64,000 bases of DNA from CAVYEM01 sp963767635 (GCA_963767635.1 CAVYEM010000001.1:1302001-1366000), one strand, 5' to 3'. Shown: positions 25,873 through 34,236, counted from the stretch's first letter. Made by a program: numbers and translations. The notes: generated by a model from the sequence alone, not told the origin.

Positions 25873-26120
25873 GCAGTCGGTGGGGTGTAGCCAAGCGGTA
25901 AGGCAGCGGATCGCGAGCAGGACGCGAAGCATGTCGCCGCAGCAGGATGCGTAAGGCGGCGACCTTTGACTCCGCCCCGGGGAGAAGGCCGCGTTTGCAG
26001 TCGGTGGGGTGTAGCCAAGCGGTAAGGCAGCGGATCGCGAGCAGGACGCGAAGCATGTCGCCGCAGCAGGATGCGTAAGGCGGCGACCTTTGACTCCGCC
26101 CCGGGGAGAAGGCCGCGTTT
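25873..26120 (+). repeat. Two tandem 124-bp repeats containing interrupted tRNA-Gln copies
   Basis: Units 25873-25996 and 25997-26120 appear identical. Each begins GCAGTCGG, then has the first 30 bases of tRNA-Gln (through the 5' side of the anticodon stem). A 53-base insert follows (25911-25963 in unit 1), then the anticodon loop and 3' stem CTTTGACTCCGCC, and then 28 unrelated bases in place of the T-arm and acceptor. The insert folds into two hairpins (TCGCG/CGCGA and GTCGCCGC/GCGGCGAC), both with AGCAGGA in the loop. The third unit at 26121 leads into the intact tRNA. The two copies cannot form a cloverleaf. Confidence 0.85.
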
Positions 26121-26128
26121 GCAGTCGG

Positions 26129-26200
26129 TGGGGTGTAGCCAAGCGGTAAGGCAGCGGACTTTGACTCCGCCATGCGTTGGTTCGAATCCAGCCACCCCAG
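26129..26200 (+). tRNA. tRNA-Gln (anticodon TTG)
   Basis: A complete cloverleaf: acceptor TGGGGTG (26129-26135) pairs with CACCCCA (26193-26199). The D-arm contains AGCGGTAAGGC, the anticodon stem is GCGGA/TCCGC with loop CTTTGAC (anticodon TTG), and the T-arm loop is TTCGAAT. G73 is the discriminator at 26200, and the U1-A72 pair is typical of tRNA-Gln. CCA is not encoded (GAGA follows). Confidence 0.93.
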
Positions 26201-26205
26201 GAGAT

Positions 26206-26240
26206 AAAAAATAAGCGCGGCTGAGCCGGGCTTATTTTTT
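26206..26240. terminator. Bidirectional intrinsic terminator after tRNA-Gln
   Basis: AAAAAATAAGC (26206-26216) and GCTTATTTTTT (26230-26240) form an 11-bp arm with an inner CGGC/GCCG helix and a T-run, a standard Rho-independent terminator for the tRNA. The matching A-run means it can also work on the minus strand. Directly after it, 26241-26254 is an inverted copy of the tRNA D-arm segment (GGTAAGGCAGCGGT on the minus strand). Confidence 0.85.
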
Positions 26241-26298
26241 ACCGCTGCCTTACCGTAGCGCAGGCGCCCGCGCCGGAGCGGATTTCAAACTTCAGGGC

Positions 26299-26324
26299 CC
26301 CCGAAGCGCGCAGCGCTTTGGGGC
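26299..26324. repeat. GC-rich hairpin before the tRNA-Gln fragment
   Basis: CCCCGAAGCGC and GCGCTTTGGGG form an 11-bp arm with one G-U type mismatch around a three-base loop. It has no T-run, so it is a stable stem rather than a terminator. It abuts the tRNA-Gln 3' fragment and may mark the junction of an old recombination. Confidence 0.5.
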
Positions 26325-26325
26325 A

Positions 26326-26381
26326 AAGGCAGCGGACTTTGACTCCGCCATGCGTTGGTTCGAATCCAGCCACCCCAGCCA
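26326..26381 (+). repeat. 3' fragment of tRNA-Gln including CCA
   Basis: From AAGGCAGCGG (26326) to CACCCCAGCCA (26381) the sequence repeats the last 53 bases of the intact tRNA at 26129-26200, followed here by an encoded CCA. It covers the anticodon arm, variable loop, T-arm and 3' acceptor but lacks the 5' acceptor and most of the D-arm, so it cannot be functional. Duplication of a tRNA 3' end is what integrases leave at attachment sites. Confidence 0.85.
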
Positions 26382-26415
26382 CGAACGGGCCCGGCCTTAA
26401 CGGCCGGGTCTGCGT

Positions 26416-27741
26416 CTATGCTCCGGACGTGGGCGAACTCTCGCCGCTCAGGTCCATCGCGTACAGGGTGTCGTTGTCCGCGAGAAACATCGTATCGCCG
26501 ACGATGACGGGAGGACTGGTCGTGAACGGCTTTTTGAACGGGGTCGCTTTGAGCAACCGTCCTGTCTTGGCGTCGATTTCGTACAGCAGCCCCACGGTAT
26601 CGCCCACGTAGAGCCGTCCAGCCTTGATGACGGGGCTCATCTTGACGGGCCCCGTCGTATGAAATATCCAGCGCGGCTTTCCGGTACCGGCGGCGAAGGC
26701 AATCAACTCATCGTTGAGCGGAGCCGGTTGGTAATAAGTGTCCGCGTCGTACATCCCCGCGATTGCCGACTCGTCCGACGCGACGGTGCTCCAGACGCCC
26801 GCGTCCGGGGCCCGATACGTCCAAATCGGCTTGCCCGTGCGCGCGTTCAGCGCGGCAACCACCGTTCGCCCGACGTACTTGAGCGTGCCGGGCTCAACGC
26901 TAGGAACGAACACTTTACCCTGCGCGTACGTCGGAGCGGCGTCGCAGTGCCCGTACGGGGCCTTCCAGCCCAGATCGCCGCTGCGCGGATCGAGCGCGAT
27001 CGTGGAACTTCTCCGAATTCCGTCAGCGCACGCGGCGACGATGACGCGGCCTTGCGCGATCGTAGCCGACGCCATGGTGGAAACGCCGTCAGTATCGCGT
27101 TTCCAGAGTTCCTCGCCTGTGTCGGCACGCAGCGCGTACGCGTGCCAGTCGCCGTTTGCGAAGATCAGCCGCCCGTCGTCGTATACCGGAGACGGCATGT
27201 CCTCGCCGACGGTCCGATACCGCCACCGCGGCGCGCCGTCCTTGAGGCGAATCGCGACCACTTCATCGCCGCCGCGCGTCCCCCACACGCCTTTGCCGGC
27301 GTACTGCAGCCGGCTCAGGGGATTGCGGCCGCCGCCGAGCATGTCGTTGCCGCCGCTGCCCACGTACACTAATCCGTTCGCAACGACGGGGGTCGACATC
27401 GCGATGTTGCGAAGACCCGCGCGCCAGCGCTCTTTGCCGGTCTGGGCGTCCAGCGCAATGACGTTTTTCCCGAACGTGTCCAGGAGCACCGTATTGCCGA
27501 CGACGGCCAATCCGCCGTTGATCTTGGCTTTGGCGGCAAATACCCAGGTGCGCCGAAACCCTTCGCGTGGGAAGACGGCGTTATGATCGGGCGCAAACTG
27601 ATACATCGGCCAGTTCGCCGCGCTCTGCGCAGGGGGCGGCGAGCTCACCTGCGTTGCGGCAGTATTCGCAGCACCGCCGCAAGCCGCCAGGGAGTCCGGC
27701 AAGAGGAATAGGGCACCTGTGAACAGCGCGCGCGTCGTCAT
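26416..27741 (-). CDS. PQQ-type beta-propeller lipoprotein
   Basis: 441 residues from ATG 27741 with GGAGG five bases upstream. A lipoprotein signal ends at L-A-A-C (Cys about residue 21). Propeller repeats with V-I-A-L-D-A-Q-T-G-K-E-R-W-R, A-Y-A-L-R-A-D-T-G-E-E-L-W and similar run through the rest: the A-x-D-x-x-T-G-x-x-x-W signature of PQQ-like/BamB-like blades. PQQ enzyme metal-site residues are not evident, so a scaffold or sensor role is as likely as a dehydrogenase. Divergent from the DUF1835 gene. Confidence 0.8.
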   Translation of the reverse strand: MTTRALFTGALFLLPDSLAACGGAANTAATQVSSPPPAQSAANWPMYQFAPDHNAVFPREGFRRTWVFAAKAKINGGLAVVGNTVLLDTFGKNVIALDAQTGKERWRAGLRNIAMSTPVVANGLVYVGSGGNDMLGGGRNPLSRLQYAGKGVWGTRGGDEVVAIRLKDGAPRWRYRTVGEDMPSPVYDDGRLIFANGDWHAYALRADTGEELWKRDTDGVSTMASATIAQGRVIVAACADGIRRSSTIALDPRSGDLGWKAPYGHCDAAPTYAQGKVFVPSVEPGTLKYVGRTVVAALNARTGKPIWTYRAPDAGVWSTVASDESAIAGMYDADTYYQPAPLNDELIAFAAGTGKPRWIFHTTGPVKMSPVIKAGRLYVGDTVGLLYEIDAKTGRLLKATPFKKPFTTSPPVIVGDTMFLADNDTLYAMDLSGESSPTSGA

Positions 27742-27801
27742 GTCGGCCTCCAATCGGGAGAATGACTCTCGCCGAAATGATGCTTCAGGGAAGAGGGATC
27801 G

Positions 27802-28752
27802 ATGAGCTTGCAGAGTTTGCACGTTACCAACGGCGATTCCGTCTTGTACCTTTGGAAAAAGGCCGGGCTGCTCGGCACGCATGTGGCTTGGCGCGACATT
27901 CTGTACGAAGGTCCCGTGCCTTCACACCTCTCGCTCGAAGAGCTCAGTCGCGTACGCGCCCAGTATCTCGCACAGCGCGGCCATGGTAACCCGATCAAGG
28001 TTCATCACGATTTCGAGAAGCGCGATGTGATCGTGCGCCGGGCGGATCGATACGACGAAGTGGTGTTGTGGTTTGAACACGACCTGTACGATCAGTTGCA
28101 CATCCTGCAAATCTTAGCGGTTTTGCGCGAACAGGGCTTAGGCGCCGGCAGCGTGCAGCTCGTGCAAAGCGAGCAATACCTGGGCATGCTCAGCGCCGAT
28201 GAGCTGCTTGCACTCTATCCAAAACGCCGGTTCGTCGCGAGTCTTACCGATGAACGGGCCGCGCAGGCATGGTCGGCGTTTACCGCGCAAACGCCCGAGC
28301 CGCTGATGATTGCAGCCGCGCAAAAATATCCCGGAATGCCCTTCATGCGCGACGCGCTTACGCGCCTGTGCGAAGAATATCCCGCGCACGCGAGCGGTCT
28401 TTCGCAGACCCAAAAACACATTCTCGAGGCATGCGCGCAGGGCGCTCGGCGCAAGGACGAACTCTTCCGGCGTTCGCAAGCCCGAGAAGAAGCAGCGTTC
28501 TTGGGGGAGTCCTCGTTTTCGATGGAGCTGGACGGGTTGTGCGCGCAGCCCGCGCCGGTGCTCACGTTACTCGAACATGGTTATGAACTTACCGTGCTGG
28601 GTCGAAGAGTGCTGGCCGGGGACGCCGATTGGCTCGAGCAGCAGCCGTTGGATCGATGGATCGGCGGCGTGCATCTCACCAGCGAACGCCACTGGCGCTG
28701 GGATGATGCGCAGCACGCGTTCGTTAAGCGCGACCTTACCGCACAAGGGTAG
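27802..28752 (+). CDS. DUF1835 domain protein
   Basis: 316 residues. The N-terminal half has the DUF1835 pattern: H-V-T-N-G-D-S near the start, W-R-D-I-L-Y-E-G-P-V-P, and V-V-L-W-F-E-H-D-L-Y-D-Q-L. The C-terminal half is mainly helical and includes winged-helix-like segments. Biochemical function of the family is not established. It precedes the STAS gene by 28 bases and may be co-transcribed with it. Confidence 0.75.
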   Translation: MSLQSLHVTNGDSVLYLWKKAGLLGTHVAWRDILYEGPVPSHLSLEELSRVRAQYLAQRGHGNPIKVHHDFEKRDVIVRRADRYDEVVLWFEHDLYDQLHILQILAVLREQGLGAGSVQLVQSEQYLGMLSADELLALYPKRRFVASLTDERAAQAWSAFTAQTPEPLMIAAAQKYPGMPFMRDALTRLCEEYPAHASGLSQTQKHILEACAQGARRKDELFRRSQAREEAAFLGESSFSMELDGLCAQPAPVLTLLEHGYELTVLGRRVLAGDADWLEQQPLDRWIGGVHLTSERHWRWDDAQHAFVKRDLTAQG

Positions 28753-28780
28753 CACCGCCGAGCTGGCCAAGGGGAGACGC

Positions 28781-29155
28781 ATGCCGCACGATGCACTTTC
28801 CGTTGAGATACGTTCCGAACACGACGGCGATGCCATCGTCTACCGGCTGGCGGGCACGCTCGATCTTTCCACGGCGCCTTCGCTGCGCGCAGCCTTGGTG
28901 GAAGCAGCATTCGAGGGCAAGCACGACATCATCGTCGATCTGACCCGCGTGGAGTTTTTGGACTCGACCGGACTGGGTGCGCTGATCGGCGCACACCGCC
29001 GGGCGCTCGAGAACGGTGGCCGCATCCGCCTCATCGTGAGCGACGGACCCATTTCGCGGCTGCTCACGATTACGGGACTCATGCGGATCTTCGCAGTCTA
29101 CAGTTCCGTCGACGCCGCGCTCAACGATCGCGATCGGCTCGCCGCTTCGTTGTAG
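28781..29155 (+). CDS. STAS-domain anti-sigma factor antagonist (RsbV/SpoIIAA-like)
   Basis: 124 residues from ATG 28781 with AAGGGGAG upstream. It has the STAS signature G-T-L-D-L-S-T-A-P near the N-terminus and the phosphorylatable Ser in F-L-D-S-T-G-L-G-A-L-I. Such proteins release sigma factors by binding the anti-sigma kinase; no kinase is encoded nearby. Its last 58 bases overlap the 3' end of glcF on the opposite strand. Confidence 0.85.
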   Translation: MPHDALSVEIRSEHDGDAIVYRLAGTLDLSTAPSLRAALVEAAFEGKHDIIVDLTRVEFLDSTGLGALIGAHRRALENGGRIRLIVSDGPISRLLTITGLMRIFAVYSSVDAALNDRDRLAASL

Positions 29156-30447
29156 GTGCCGTATGCCTCGTCCAGCAATTCGATGACATGCTTGACGACG
29201 ATGGAACTGCCGCGTTCGCGTAGGTAGGCGCGCATTTGCAGCGCGCAGCCCGGATTCGCCGTCGCGACGACCTGCGCTTCGCTCGCCACAACATTCTCAA
29301 TTTTGCGCCGCCCTAAGCGCTGCGCCATCTCCGGCTGCGTCATGTTGTAGGTGCCGGCGCTTCCGCAGCACACCGAGCTCTCGGCCATTTCGCGCAGCGC
29401 GATTCCCGGAATCTGCGCGAGCAGCCGCCGAGGCGCGGCGGTGATGCGTTGCGCGTGCGCAAGGTGGCAGGCATCCTGGTACGCGACCGTTGCGTCGATG
29501 CGCCCGAGATCCGGTGCCAAACCGATCTCGTCGAGAAACTCCAAAACGTCGCGCACGCGCGCGCAAAACACGTTGGCACGCTGCGCCCAGAGCGGATCGC
29601 CGGCGAGCAGATGCCCGTACTCTTTGAGAGTGGATCCACAGCCCGCCGCGTTGACGACGTAGTACTGCGCTCCCGAACGTTCGAATGCCGCGATGTTGCG
29701 CTTGGCAAGCGCGCGGCCGAACGCGGGATCGCCCGCATGCATCGCAATGGCCCCGCAGCAAGCCTGATCGCGCGGGACCAGCACGCGGCAATCGTGACGC
29801 AGGAGCACGCGGGCCGTCGCCTCATTCCACTGCGCAAACGCAACCTGCATGATGCAGCCGGCGTGCAGAAAGACGGTTCGCACGGCGGTCTTCGGCTCAA
29901 AGACCTGATCGCGCGGAGTGAAAAATCGCGCAGATATTTCCGGCATGAGCGACGCGGCGTTCTCCAATTGCAAGCGCCGCAGCATTCCGGTCCGCAGCGC
30001 CAGACGCGGCAGCCCCGCGTTCTGCGCGACACGCAACGCCCGCGCCGCCATTCGCATCAGCGCCAAATTTCCGAAGAGCGTCCGCACGCTCAGTTCGCGC
30101 ATCAGCCGCGCCAGCGGGCCCCGCTTAGATGCCAGCGCCTGCTCGATGCGCGCGCGCGCACCCTCGACGAGATCGCCGTATTCCACGCCGCTCGGGCATG
30201 CCGCCGCACAGGCGCGGCAGTCCAAACACTCGGACATTTGGTGGACGAAACCGGGGGAAAGCAGATCGAGACGTTCTTCGTCCACCGCTTTTATCAGACT
30301 AATGCGACCGCGCGGTCCGGAGGTTTCCGTCATAGTCTCCAGATAGGTGGGACACGCCGGCAGGCACAGGCCGCAGCGGACGCATTTATTGTACGTGGAG
30401 GCCTCTATCACGCAAACGGTCGTTCGTCTTTGACGGCCGCGAAGCAT
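29098..30447 (-). CDS. glcF: Glycolate oxidase iron-sulfur subunit GlcF-like
   Basis: 449 residues; the start may be at 30447 or slightly downstream (V-I-E-A-S-T-Y-N-K-C). Two [4Fe-4S] motifs, C-V-R-C-G-L-C-L-P-A-C-P and C-L-D-C-R-A-C-A-A-A-C-P, are followed by two CCG domains (A-C-C-G-A-I-A and S-V-C-C-G-S-A-G). It passes electrons from a flavin subunit (GlcD/E or LutB-type) to the membrane; no partner is adjacent. It is divergent from the Ldh2-family gene, which could act on related 2-hydroxyacids. Confidence 0.85.
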   Translation of the reverse strand: MLRGRQRRTTVCVIEASTYNKCVRCGLCLPACPTYLETMTETSGPRGRISLIKAVDEERLDLLSPGFVHQMSECLDCRACAAACPSGVEYGDLVEGARARIEQALASKRGPLARLMRELSVRTLFGNLALMRMAARALRVAQNAGLPRLALRTGMLRRLQLENAASLMPEISARFFTPRDQVFEPKTAVRTVFLHAGCIMQVAFAQWNEATARVLLRHDCRVLVPRDQACCGAIAMHAGDPAFGRALAKRNIAAFERSGAQYYVVNAAGCGSTLKEYGHLLAGDPLWAQRANVFCARVRDVLEFLDEIGLAPDLGRIDATVAYQDACHLAHAQRITAAPRRLLAQIPGIALREMAESSVCCGSAGTYNMTQPEMAQRLGRRKIENVVASEAQVVATANPGCALQMRAYLRERGSSIVVKHVIELLDEAYGTYNEAASRSRSLSAASTEL

Positions 30448-30495
30448 TTGCCGGCCCGATAAAGAAGAAGAAGGACGTGACAGGGAGTGACGTAC

Positions 30496-31587
30496 GTGGC
30501 TGAAGCCGCCACCAGCGAATATTCAATCTCGACGGAAGAACGCCTCAAACGCTTCGTTGCCGCCGTTTTGGAAAAGGTCGACGTGGCAGCGAAGCACGCA
30601 AGCGTCGTGGCCGACGTGCTCGTGGCGGCGGATCTGCGCGGCATCGAGTCGCACGGCGTAGCGCGATTGGAGCCGTATTACGTAAACCGGATTCGGACCG
30701 GTAAGCTCAAGGCGCGGCCGCAGTATCGCATCGTGCGCGAAACGGCAACCTCGGTGGTGTACGATGCGGACAACGGCCTCGGGCATCCCGCCGGCAAGCT
30801 TGCAATGCAGAGCGTGATCGAGAAAGCGCGCGATCACGGCGCGGCATTCGGCGCGGTGTGCAATTCGAATCATTTCGGCATCGCCGGCTACTATGCGATG
30901 CTCGCGCTCGAACACGACATGATCGGCATGGCGTCGACCAATTCGGTTCGCTACGGCGCGCCCACGTTCGGCAAAGACGTCATGCTCGGAACCAATCCAC
31001 TGGCGTATGCCATCCCCGCGGCGAACGAACCGGCGTTTGTTTTAGACTTTGCCACGACCACGGTTCCCAAGGGCAAATTGGAAGTGTATAAGCGCAAGGG
31101 TCTGCCGCTCAAAGACGGCTGGGCCATCGACGCCGACGGCCACATGACGAACGATCCCGACGAAGCGCTGCGCGGTGCGCTCCTCCCCCTGGGCGGATTC
31201 GGAACCGAGACGGGCGGGCACAAAGGTTACGGCCTCGGGCTGCTTGTCGACATTCTGTGCGGCGTACTGTCCGGCGGAAAATTCGGGACCGATCTACCGT
31301 TGGTGTCCGACACGATGGAGGGCGCGATCTCACACTGGTTCGGCGCGTTTCGGATCGACGCGTTTCGCGACGCGCAGGCATTTAGGGCCGACATGGATCG
31401 CGAGCTCCGCGCGTTCAAACGCAGCCGCACCGTTCCCGGACAAGATCGCGTGTATGTGGCCGGCGAACCGGAGTACGAAAAGACGCGCTATCATCGCGAG
31501 CACGGCGTACCGGTTCATGCGAAAGTATGGGACACGCTGCGCGTGCTCTCCCATGAGCTCGACATTCCATTCGATCTGGCGCGCTGA
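30496..31587 (+). CDS. Malate/L-lactate dehydrogenase, Ldh2 family
   Basis: 363 residues from GTG 30496, chosen because AGGGAG lies eight bases upstream; GTG 30487 overlaps that site. It has the Ldh2/YlbC family signature: S-H-G-V-A-R-L near residue 50, H-F-G-I-A-G-Y-Y (catalytic-site His), G-T-N-P-L-A-Y and G-H-K-G-Y-G-L. It is NAD(P)-dependent and acts on 2-hydroxyacids such as malate, sulfolactate or ureidoglycolate; the substrate is not decidable here. Confidence 0.85.
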   Translation: MAEAATSEYSISTEERLKRFVAAVLEKVDVAAKHASVVADVLVAADLRGIESHGVARLEPYYVNRIRTGKLKARPQYRIVRETATSVVYDADNGLGHPAGKLAMQSVIEKARDHGAAFGAVCNSNHFGIAGYYAMLALEHDMIGMASTNSVRYGAPTFGKDVMLGTNPLAYAIPAANEPAFVLDFATTTVPKGKLEVYKRKGLPLKDGWAIDADGHMTNDPDEALRGALLPLGGFGTETGGHKGYGLGLLVDILCGVLSGGKFGTDLPLVSDTMEGAISHWFGAFRIDAFRDAQAFRADMDRELRAFKRSRTVPGQDRVYVAGEPEYEKTRYHREHGVPVHAKVWDTLRVLSHELDIPFDLAR

Positions 31588-31591
31588 ACGC

Positions 31592-32047
31592 ATGCACTTC
31601 ATGTCGCACGAGCCGGCCCTTTCCGCCGTCCACGTCAGCGTCGCCTCACCCGCCGGCACGTACACCGTCGGCAACACGTCGTTTTTTAAATACATCGTGC
31701 GGCTGGTCGAGGCCGGATTGCCGATGCAAGGCGAGGACCGTGAGGCGCTGGAAATGTTAGCCGCGATTCCTCATGCGTTTTTCGACGACGAAGAGCTGGC
31801 GTGGGGCCGCGGTTGGCGCGTCGTTCCCCCCGCTTCGCTGGACGATTGGCCGGTGCTGGAATCCACGCCGCAGCGCGTGCGCGCGGCCTTGGAGACGGCG
31901 CGGCGCATACTCTGGGAAAACGCGCTGCCGGTCGGCATCAGCGCCGGCGAAATCGTCGCGATCGAAGACGAGCTCGACGCAGTGTTCTCGGTCTTGGAGC
32001 GGGCCGAGAAGGCGGGTTTTGCCGTCATCATCAGTTACGTCAGCTGA
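31592..32047 (+). CDS. Hypothetical protein
   Basis: 151 residues from ATG 31592 (ATG 31601 is an alternative), starting 5 bases after the dehydrogenase stop. Soluble, mixed alpha/beta, with W-G-R-G-W-R-V-V-P-P and a helical C-terminus containing I-E-D-E-L-D-A-V-F. No family recognised. It is probably co-transcribed with the Ldh2-family gene and convergent with the transporter. Confidence 0.6.
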   Translation: MHFMSHEPALSAVHVSVASPAGTYTVGNTSFFKYIVRLVEAGLPMQGEDREALEMLAAIPHAFFDDEELAWGRGWRVVPPASLDDWPVLESTPQRVRAALETARRILWENALPVGISAGEIVAIEDELDAVFSVLERAEKAGFAVIISYVS

Positions 32048-32063
32048 AAGGACCGCAGGCACG

Positions 32064-33305
32064 CTAGCGCAAGCACAACAACGCGAGCGCCATTGAAGGC
32101 ACGGTTACGAGTACTCCCAACCGGAAGAATTGCCAAGGCCCGACGTGGATGTTCTCGCGACGCAGCATGACCAACCAGAGCAACGTGGCCAGCGATCCCG
32201 TCAGCGAAAGGCTGGGACCGAGATCGATTCCGATGAGCGCTGCCCCCGCAATATGAGAATCTAGCGCGTGATTTTGCAGCGCGTACCGAACCAAAACGCC
32301 GGCCGGCAAATTGTTGAGCACGTTGTCCGCTATGGCGACGACGAAACCGGTGAGGAGGGAACCGGCGGGATGGGAGAGGGCGTTCGCGTGCCCGAAGAAA
32401 GTGCGGGCGTATCGCAGCACGCCGCTGCGATCGAGCGCGCGAACGATCACGAATAGACCCGCGACCAGCGGAACGATCGACCACGTCGTCTGCCGCAGAA
32501 TCAGGCGCGGCGTTTTGCGATCCACGATTGTCACAATCAGCGTCCCGGCTGCCGCCAATACAATCGCGGCGGGGCCGAGCGGCCACTGCAGCGCGCTCGC
32601 GGCCACCAGTGCCAGCGCTGAAATTGAAACGGTCAGCAGAGCGGCGCGACCTGCACGGCTGAGCCGGACCGGTTCGCGAACGTCCTGGACGCGCTCGCGC
32701 AGGCTTGCGCGGAGCAGGCCGCGCAGCACGGCGTAGCTGCACGCGACCGCGGCGGCGGATGCGAGCGCGAACGTGGCAAGCCAGGGCACCAGCGCCGGCA
32801 GCACGCGAAAAACGACGAGGTTTGCCGGATTGCTGATCGGCAGGATGAAACTGGCGGCGCTCGCGACAAACGGGCAGGCGTAGAGGTACGGCAACGGCGA
32901 GAGCGCGGCGCGCCGCGTGAGCGCCAGCACAGCCGGGGTGAGCAGGACGATCGTACCGTCGTTGGAGAGCAGCGCAGTCACGAGAATGCCCGCCACGAAC
33001 ACCCACGCGAAGAGCGCCCCACCGGACTTCGCGCGCGGTGCCACAGCCATCGCGAGCCAGTCGAACACGCCGTGAATGCGTGCAAGTTCCGCCAACGTCA
33101 GCATTCCCGCCAAGAAAAGATAGACGTTCACCCCGTCCAGCGCCGCGGCGGCGGCCTGAGCGCCCGGCAGCAAGCCGGCGACTACGAGGACAGCGGCGCC
33201 CAGAACGGCCCAGATCCATTCGGCGATGCGCGCGGGACGCAACAAAATCGCCGCGATGGTCGCGGCGCTCAATATCCAAATGGCGACGTCGGGCGTGCTA
33301 TGCAT
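32064..33305 (-). CDS. ArsB/NhaD-superfamily anion transporter
   Basis: 413 residues from ATG 33305, with about 11 hydrophobic helices. It shows the ArsB/CitMHS superfamily pattern: L-S-N-D-G-T-I-V-L-L-T-P in the first half and D-N-V-L-N-N-L-P-A-G plus G-I-D-L-G-P-S-L-S-L-T-G-S-L in the second. Arsenite or a dicarboxylate/Na+ substrate is possible; no ars genes are nearby, so the substrate is open. Confidence 0.8.
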   Translation of the reverse strand: MHSTPDVAIWILSAATIAAILLRPARIAEWIWAVLGAAVLVVAGLLPGAQAAAAALDGVNVYLFLAGMLTLAELARIHGVFDWLAMAVAPRAKSGGALFAWVFVAGILVTALLSNDGTIVLLTPAVLALTRRAALSPLPYLYACPFVASAASFILPISNPANLVVFRVLPALVPWLATFALASAAAVACSYAVLRGLLRASLRERVQDVREPVRLSRAGRAALLTVSISALALVAASALQWPLGPAAIVLAAAGTLIVTIVDRKTPRLILRQTTWSIVPLVAGLFVIVRALDRSGVLRYARTFFGHANALSHPAGSLLTGFVVAIADNVLNNLPAGVLVRYALQNHALDSHIAGAALIGIDLGPSLSLTGSLATLLWLVMLRRENIHVGPWQFFRLGVLVTVPSMALALLCLR

Positions 33306-33750
33306 GTCGAGGCAACTGCTTGATAGCACGCCACGCGCGCAGTTCCTGGAGTGCACGCCGCCATGGATGCGGACGGCGGCGCAATAAACGTAAGCCGTAC
33401 CTTTCGAAGTTGTCCACGGTATCCACGTTATCCACAAACAGCTACTGCTGCTGCTCGATGAACGAAAACCAATAGAATACTATCTGCGGAGCCGGATCAG
33501 ATTCACAAGAACCGGTAACGAGCTTTTCGGCCTATGAACGGTGTGGTTCGACGAACGTCAAAGGAAAAAGACGGATCAACGTCGCTAATGATGGGCCGCA
33601 TGCGAGAAGGCGTTCAATCAGGCCGCGTCACAAAATTAAAGCAGGCGCCAAAGACCCTTAAGTCGCCCACCTACCGATCCTTGATCGCTGCGCGAATGTA
33701 ATGCGAACTTCTTAAACTGAGCCTGGCAAATAATTCTGACCACGCGATTG
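33306..33750. other. Intergenic region with three contiguous DnaA-box-like 9-mers
   Basis: 445 bases without a supported gene between the transporter start and the RES gene stop. At 33410-33436 three 9-mers follow one another without spacing: TTGTCCACG, GTATCCACG, TTATCCACA. The last is a perfect DnaA-box consensus. Nothing else is recognised; the rest is less GC-rich than its surroundings. Confidence 0.5.
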
Positions 33751-34236
33751 CTACGACGCACTTCTCACAATTAGCGCGATCAACCGCGTGTCATACACCA
33801 CATCGACGACATCTTGCAGTTCACACCGCGCGATTTCCGGATGTACTGGATTGATGAGCACGTTACGCTCGAGGGGATTAACAGCCGACGGCACGTGCAG
33901 CAAGAGCGATACGTTGCTGCGCGCCCAATCGGAGCCCAGCTCCGCGCAACCCTTGTCGTCGACGTCGCGCCAACCGTCATGAAGGTTGGACTCAGTTAGT
34001 TCCCGGGCCGTTACGTCGTTTGGCACGTAAAGCTTCGTCGCGACGATGCTCGCCGGCAGAGCTGCCGGGTCGACGTGCACCAGCGTTTCAAGGAGCGCCA
34101 GCGATGCCGTGGACGACGTATAGACCATTGCGATTCCGATCGCGTTCCATCGTCCGCCGTACTCTTTCGCTCCCCCTCCACTGAACATCGGATCTCTGGA
34201 CGCGTACTTACGTTTCGCAAGACGCCAGAGAATCAC
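33751..34236 (-). CDS. RES-domain toxin (NAD-degrading family)
   Basis: 161 residues from ATG 34236. It has the RES features: an N-terminal W-R-L segment, G-G-R-W-N-A-I-G (conserved Arg), A-L-L-E-T-L-V-H (conserved Glu), and a late Ser region. RES toxins deplete NAD+ in known cases (for example MbcT). The stop-start overlap with the upstream antitoxin gene is the usual antitoxin-first arrangement. Confidence 0.88.
   Translation of the reverse strand: MILWRLAKRKYASRDPMFSGGGAKEYGGRWNAIGIAMVYTSSTASLALLETLVHVDPAALPASIVATKLYVPNDVTARELTESNLHDGWRDVDDKGCAELGSDWARSNVSLLLHVPSAVNPLERNVLINPVHPEIARCELQDVVDVVYDTRLIALIVRSAS

Noticed and set aside
25873..26120. CRISPR array
   Set aside because: Only two 124-bp units that are identical throughout, with no unique spacers, no cas genes, and tRNA sequence inside the repeat.
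25707..26195. Three overlapping minus-strand ORFs across the tRNA repeats
   Set aside because: They exist because a 124-bp repeat without stops rotates through three frames. They cover a real tRNA and encode repetitive sequence with no start context.
26389..26408. Terminator CCCGGCC/GGCCGGG between the tRNA fragment and the propeller lipoprotein gene
   Set aside because: The stem is good but neither strand has a T-run after it, so termination is not supported.
33410..33436. Replication origin
   Set aside because: DnaA-box-like 9-mers alone, without dnaA/dnaN neighbours, an AT-rich unwinding region or skew data, do not support an origin call; kept only as an observation.
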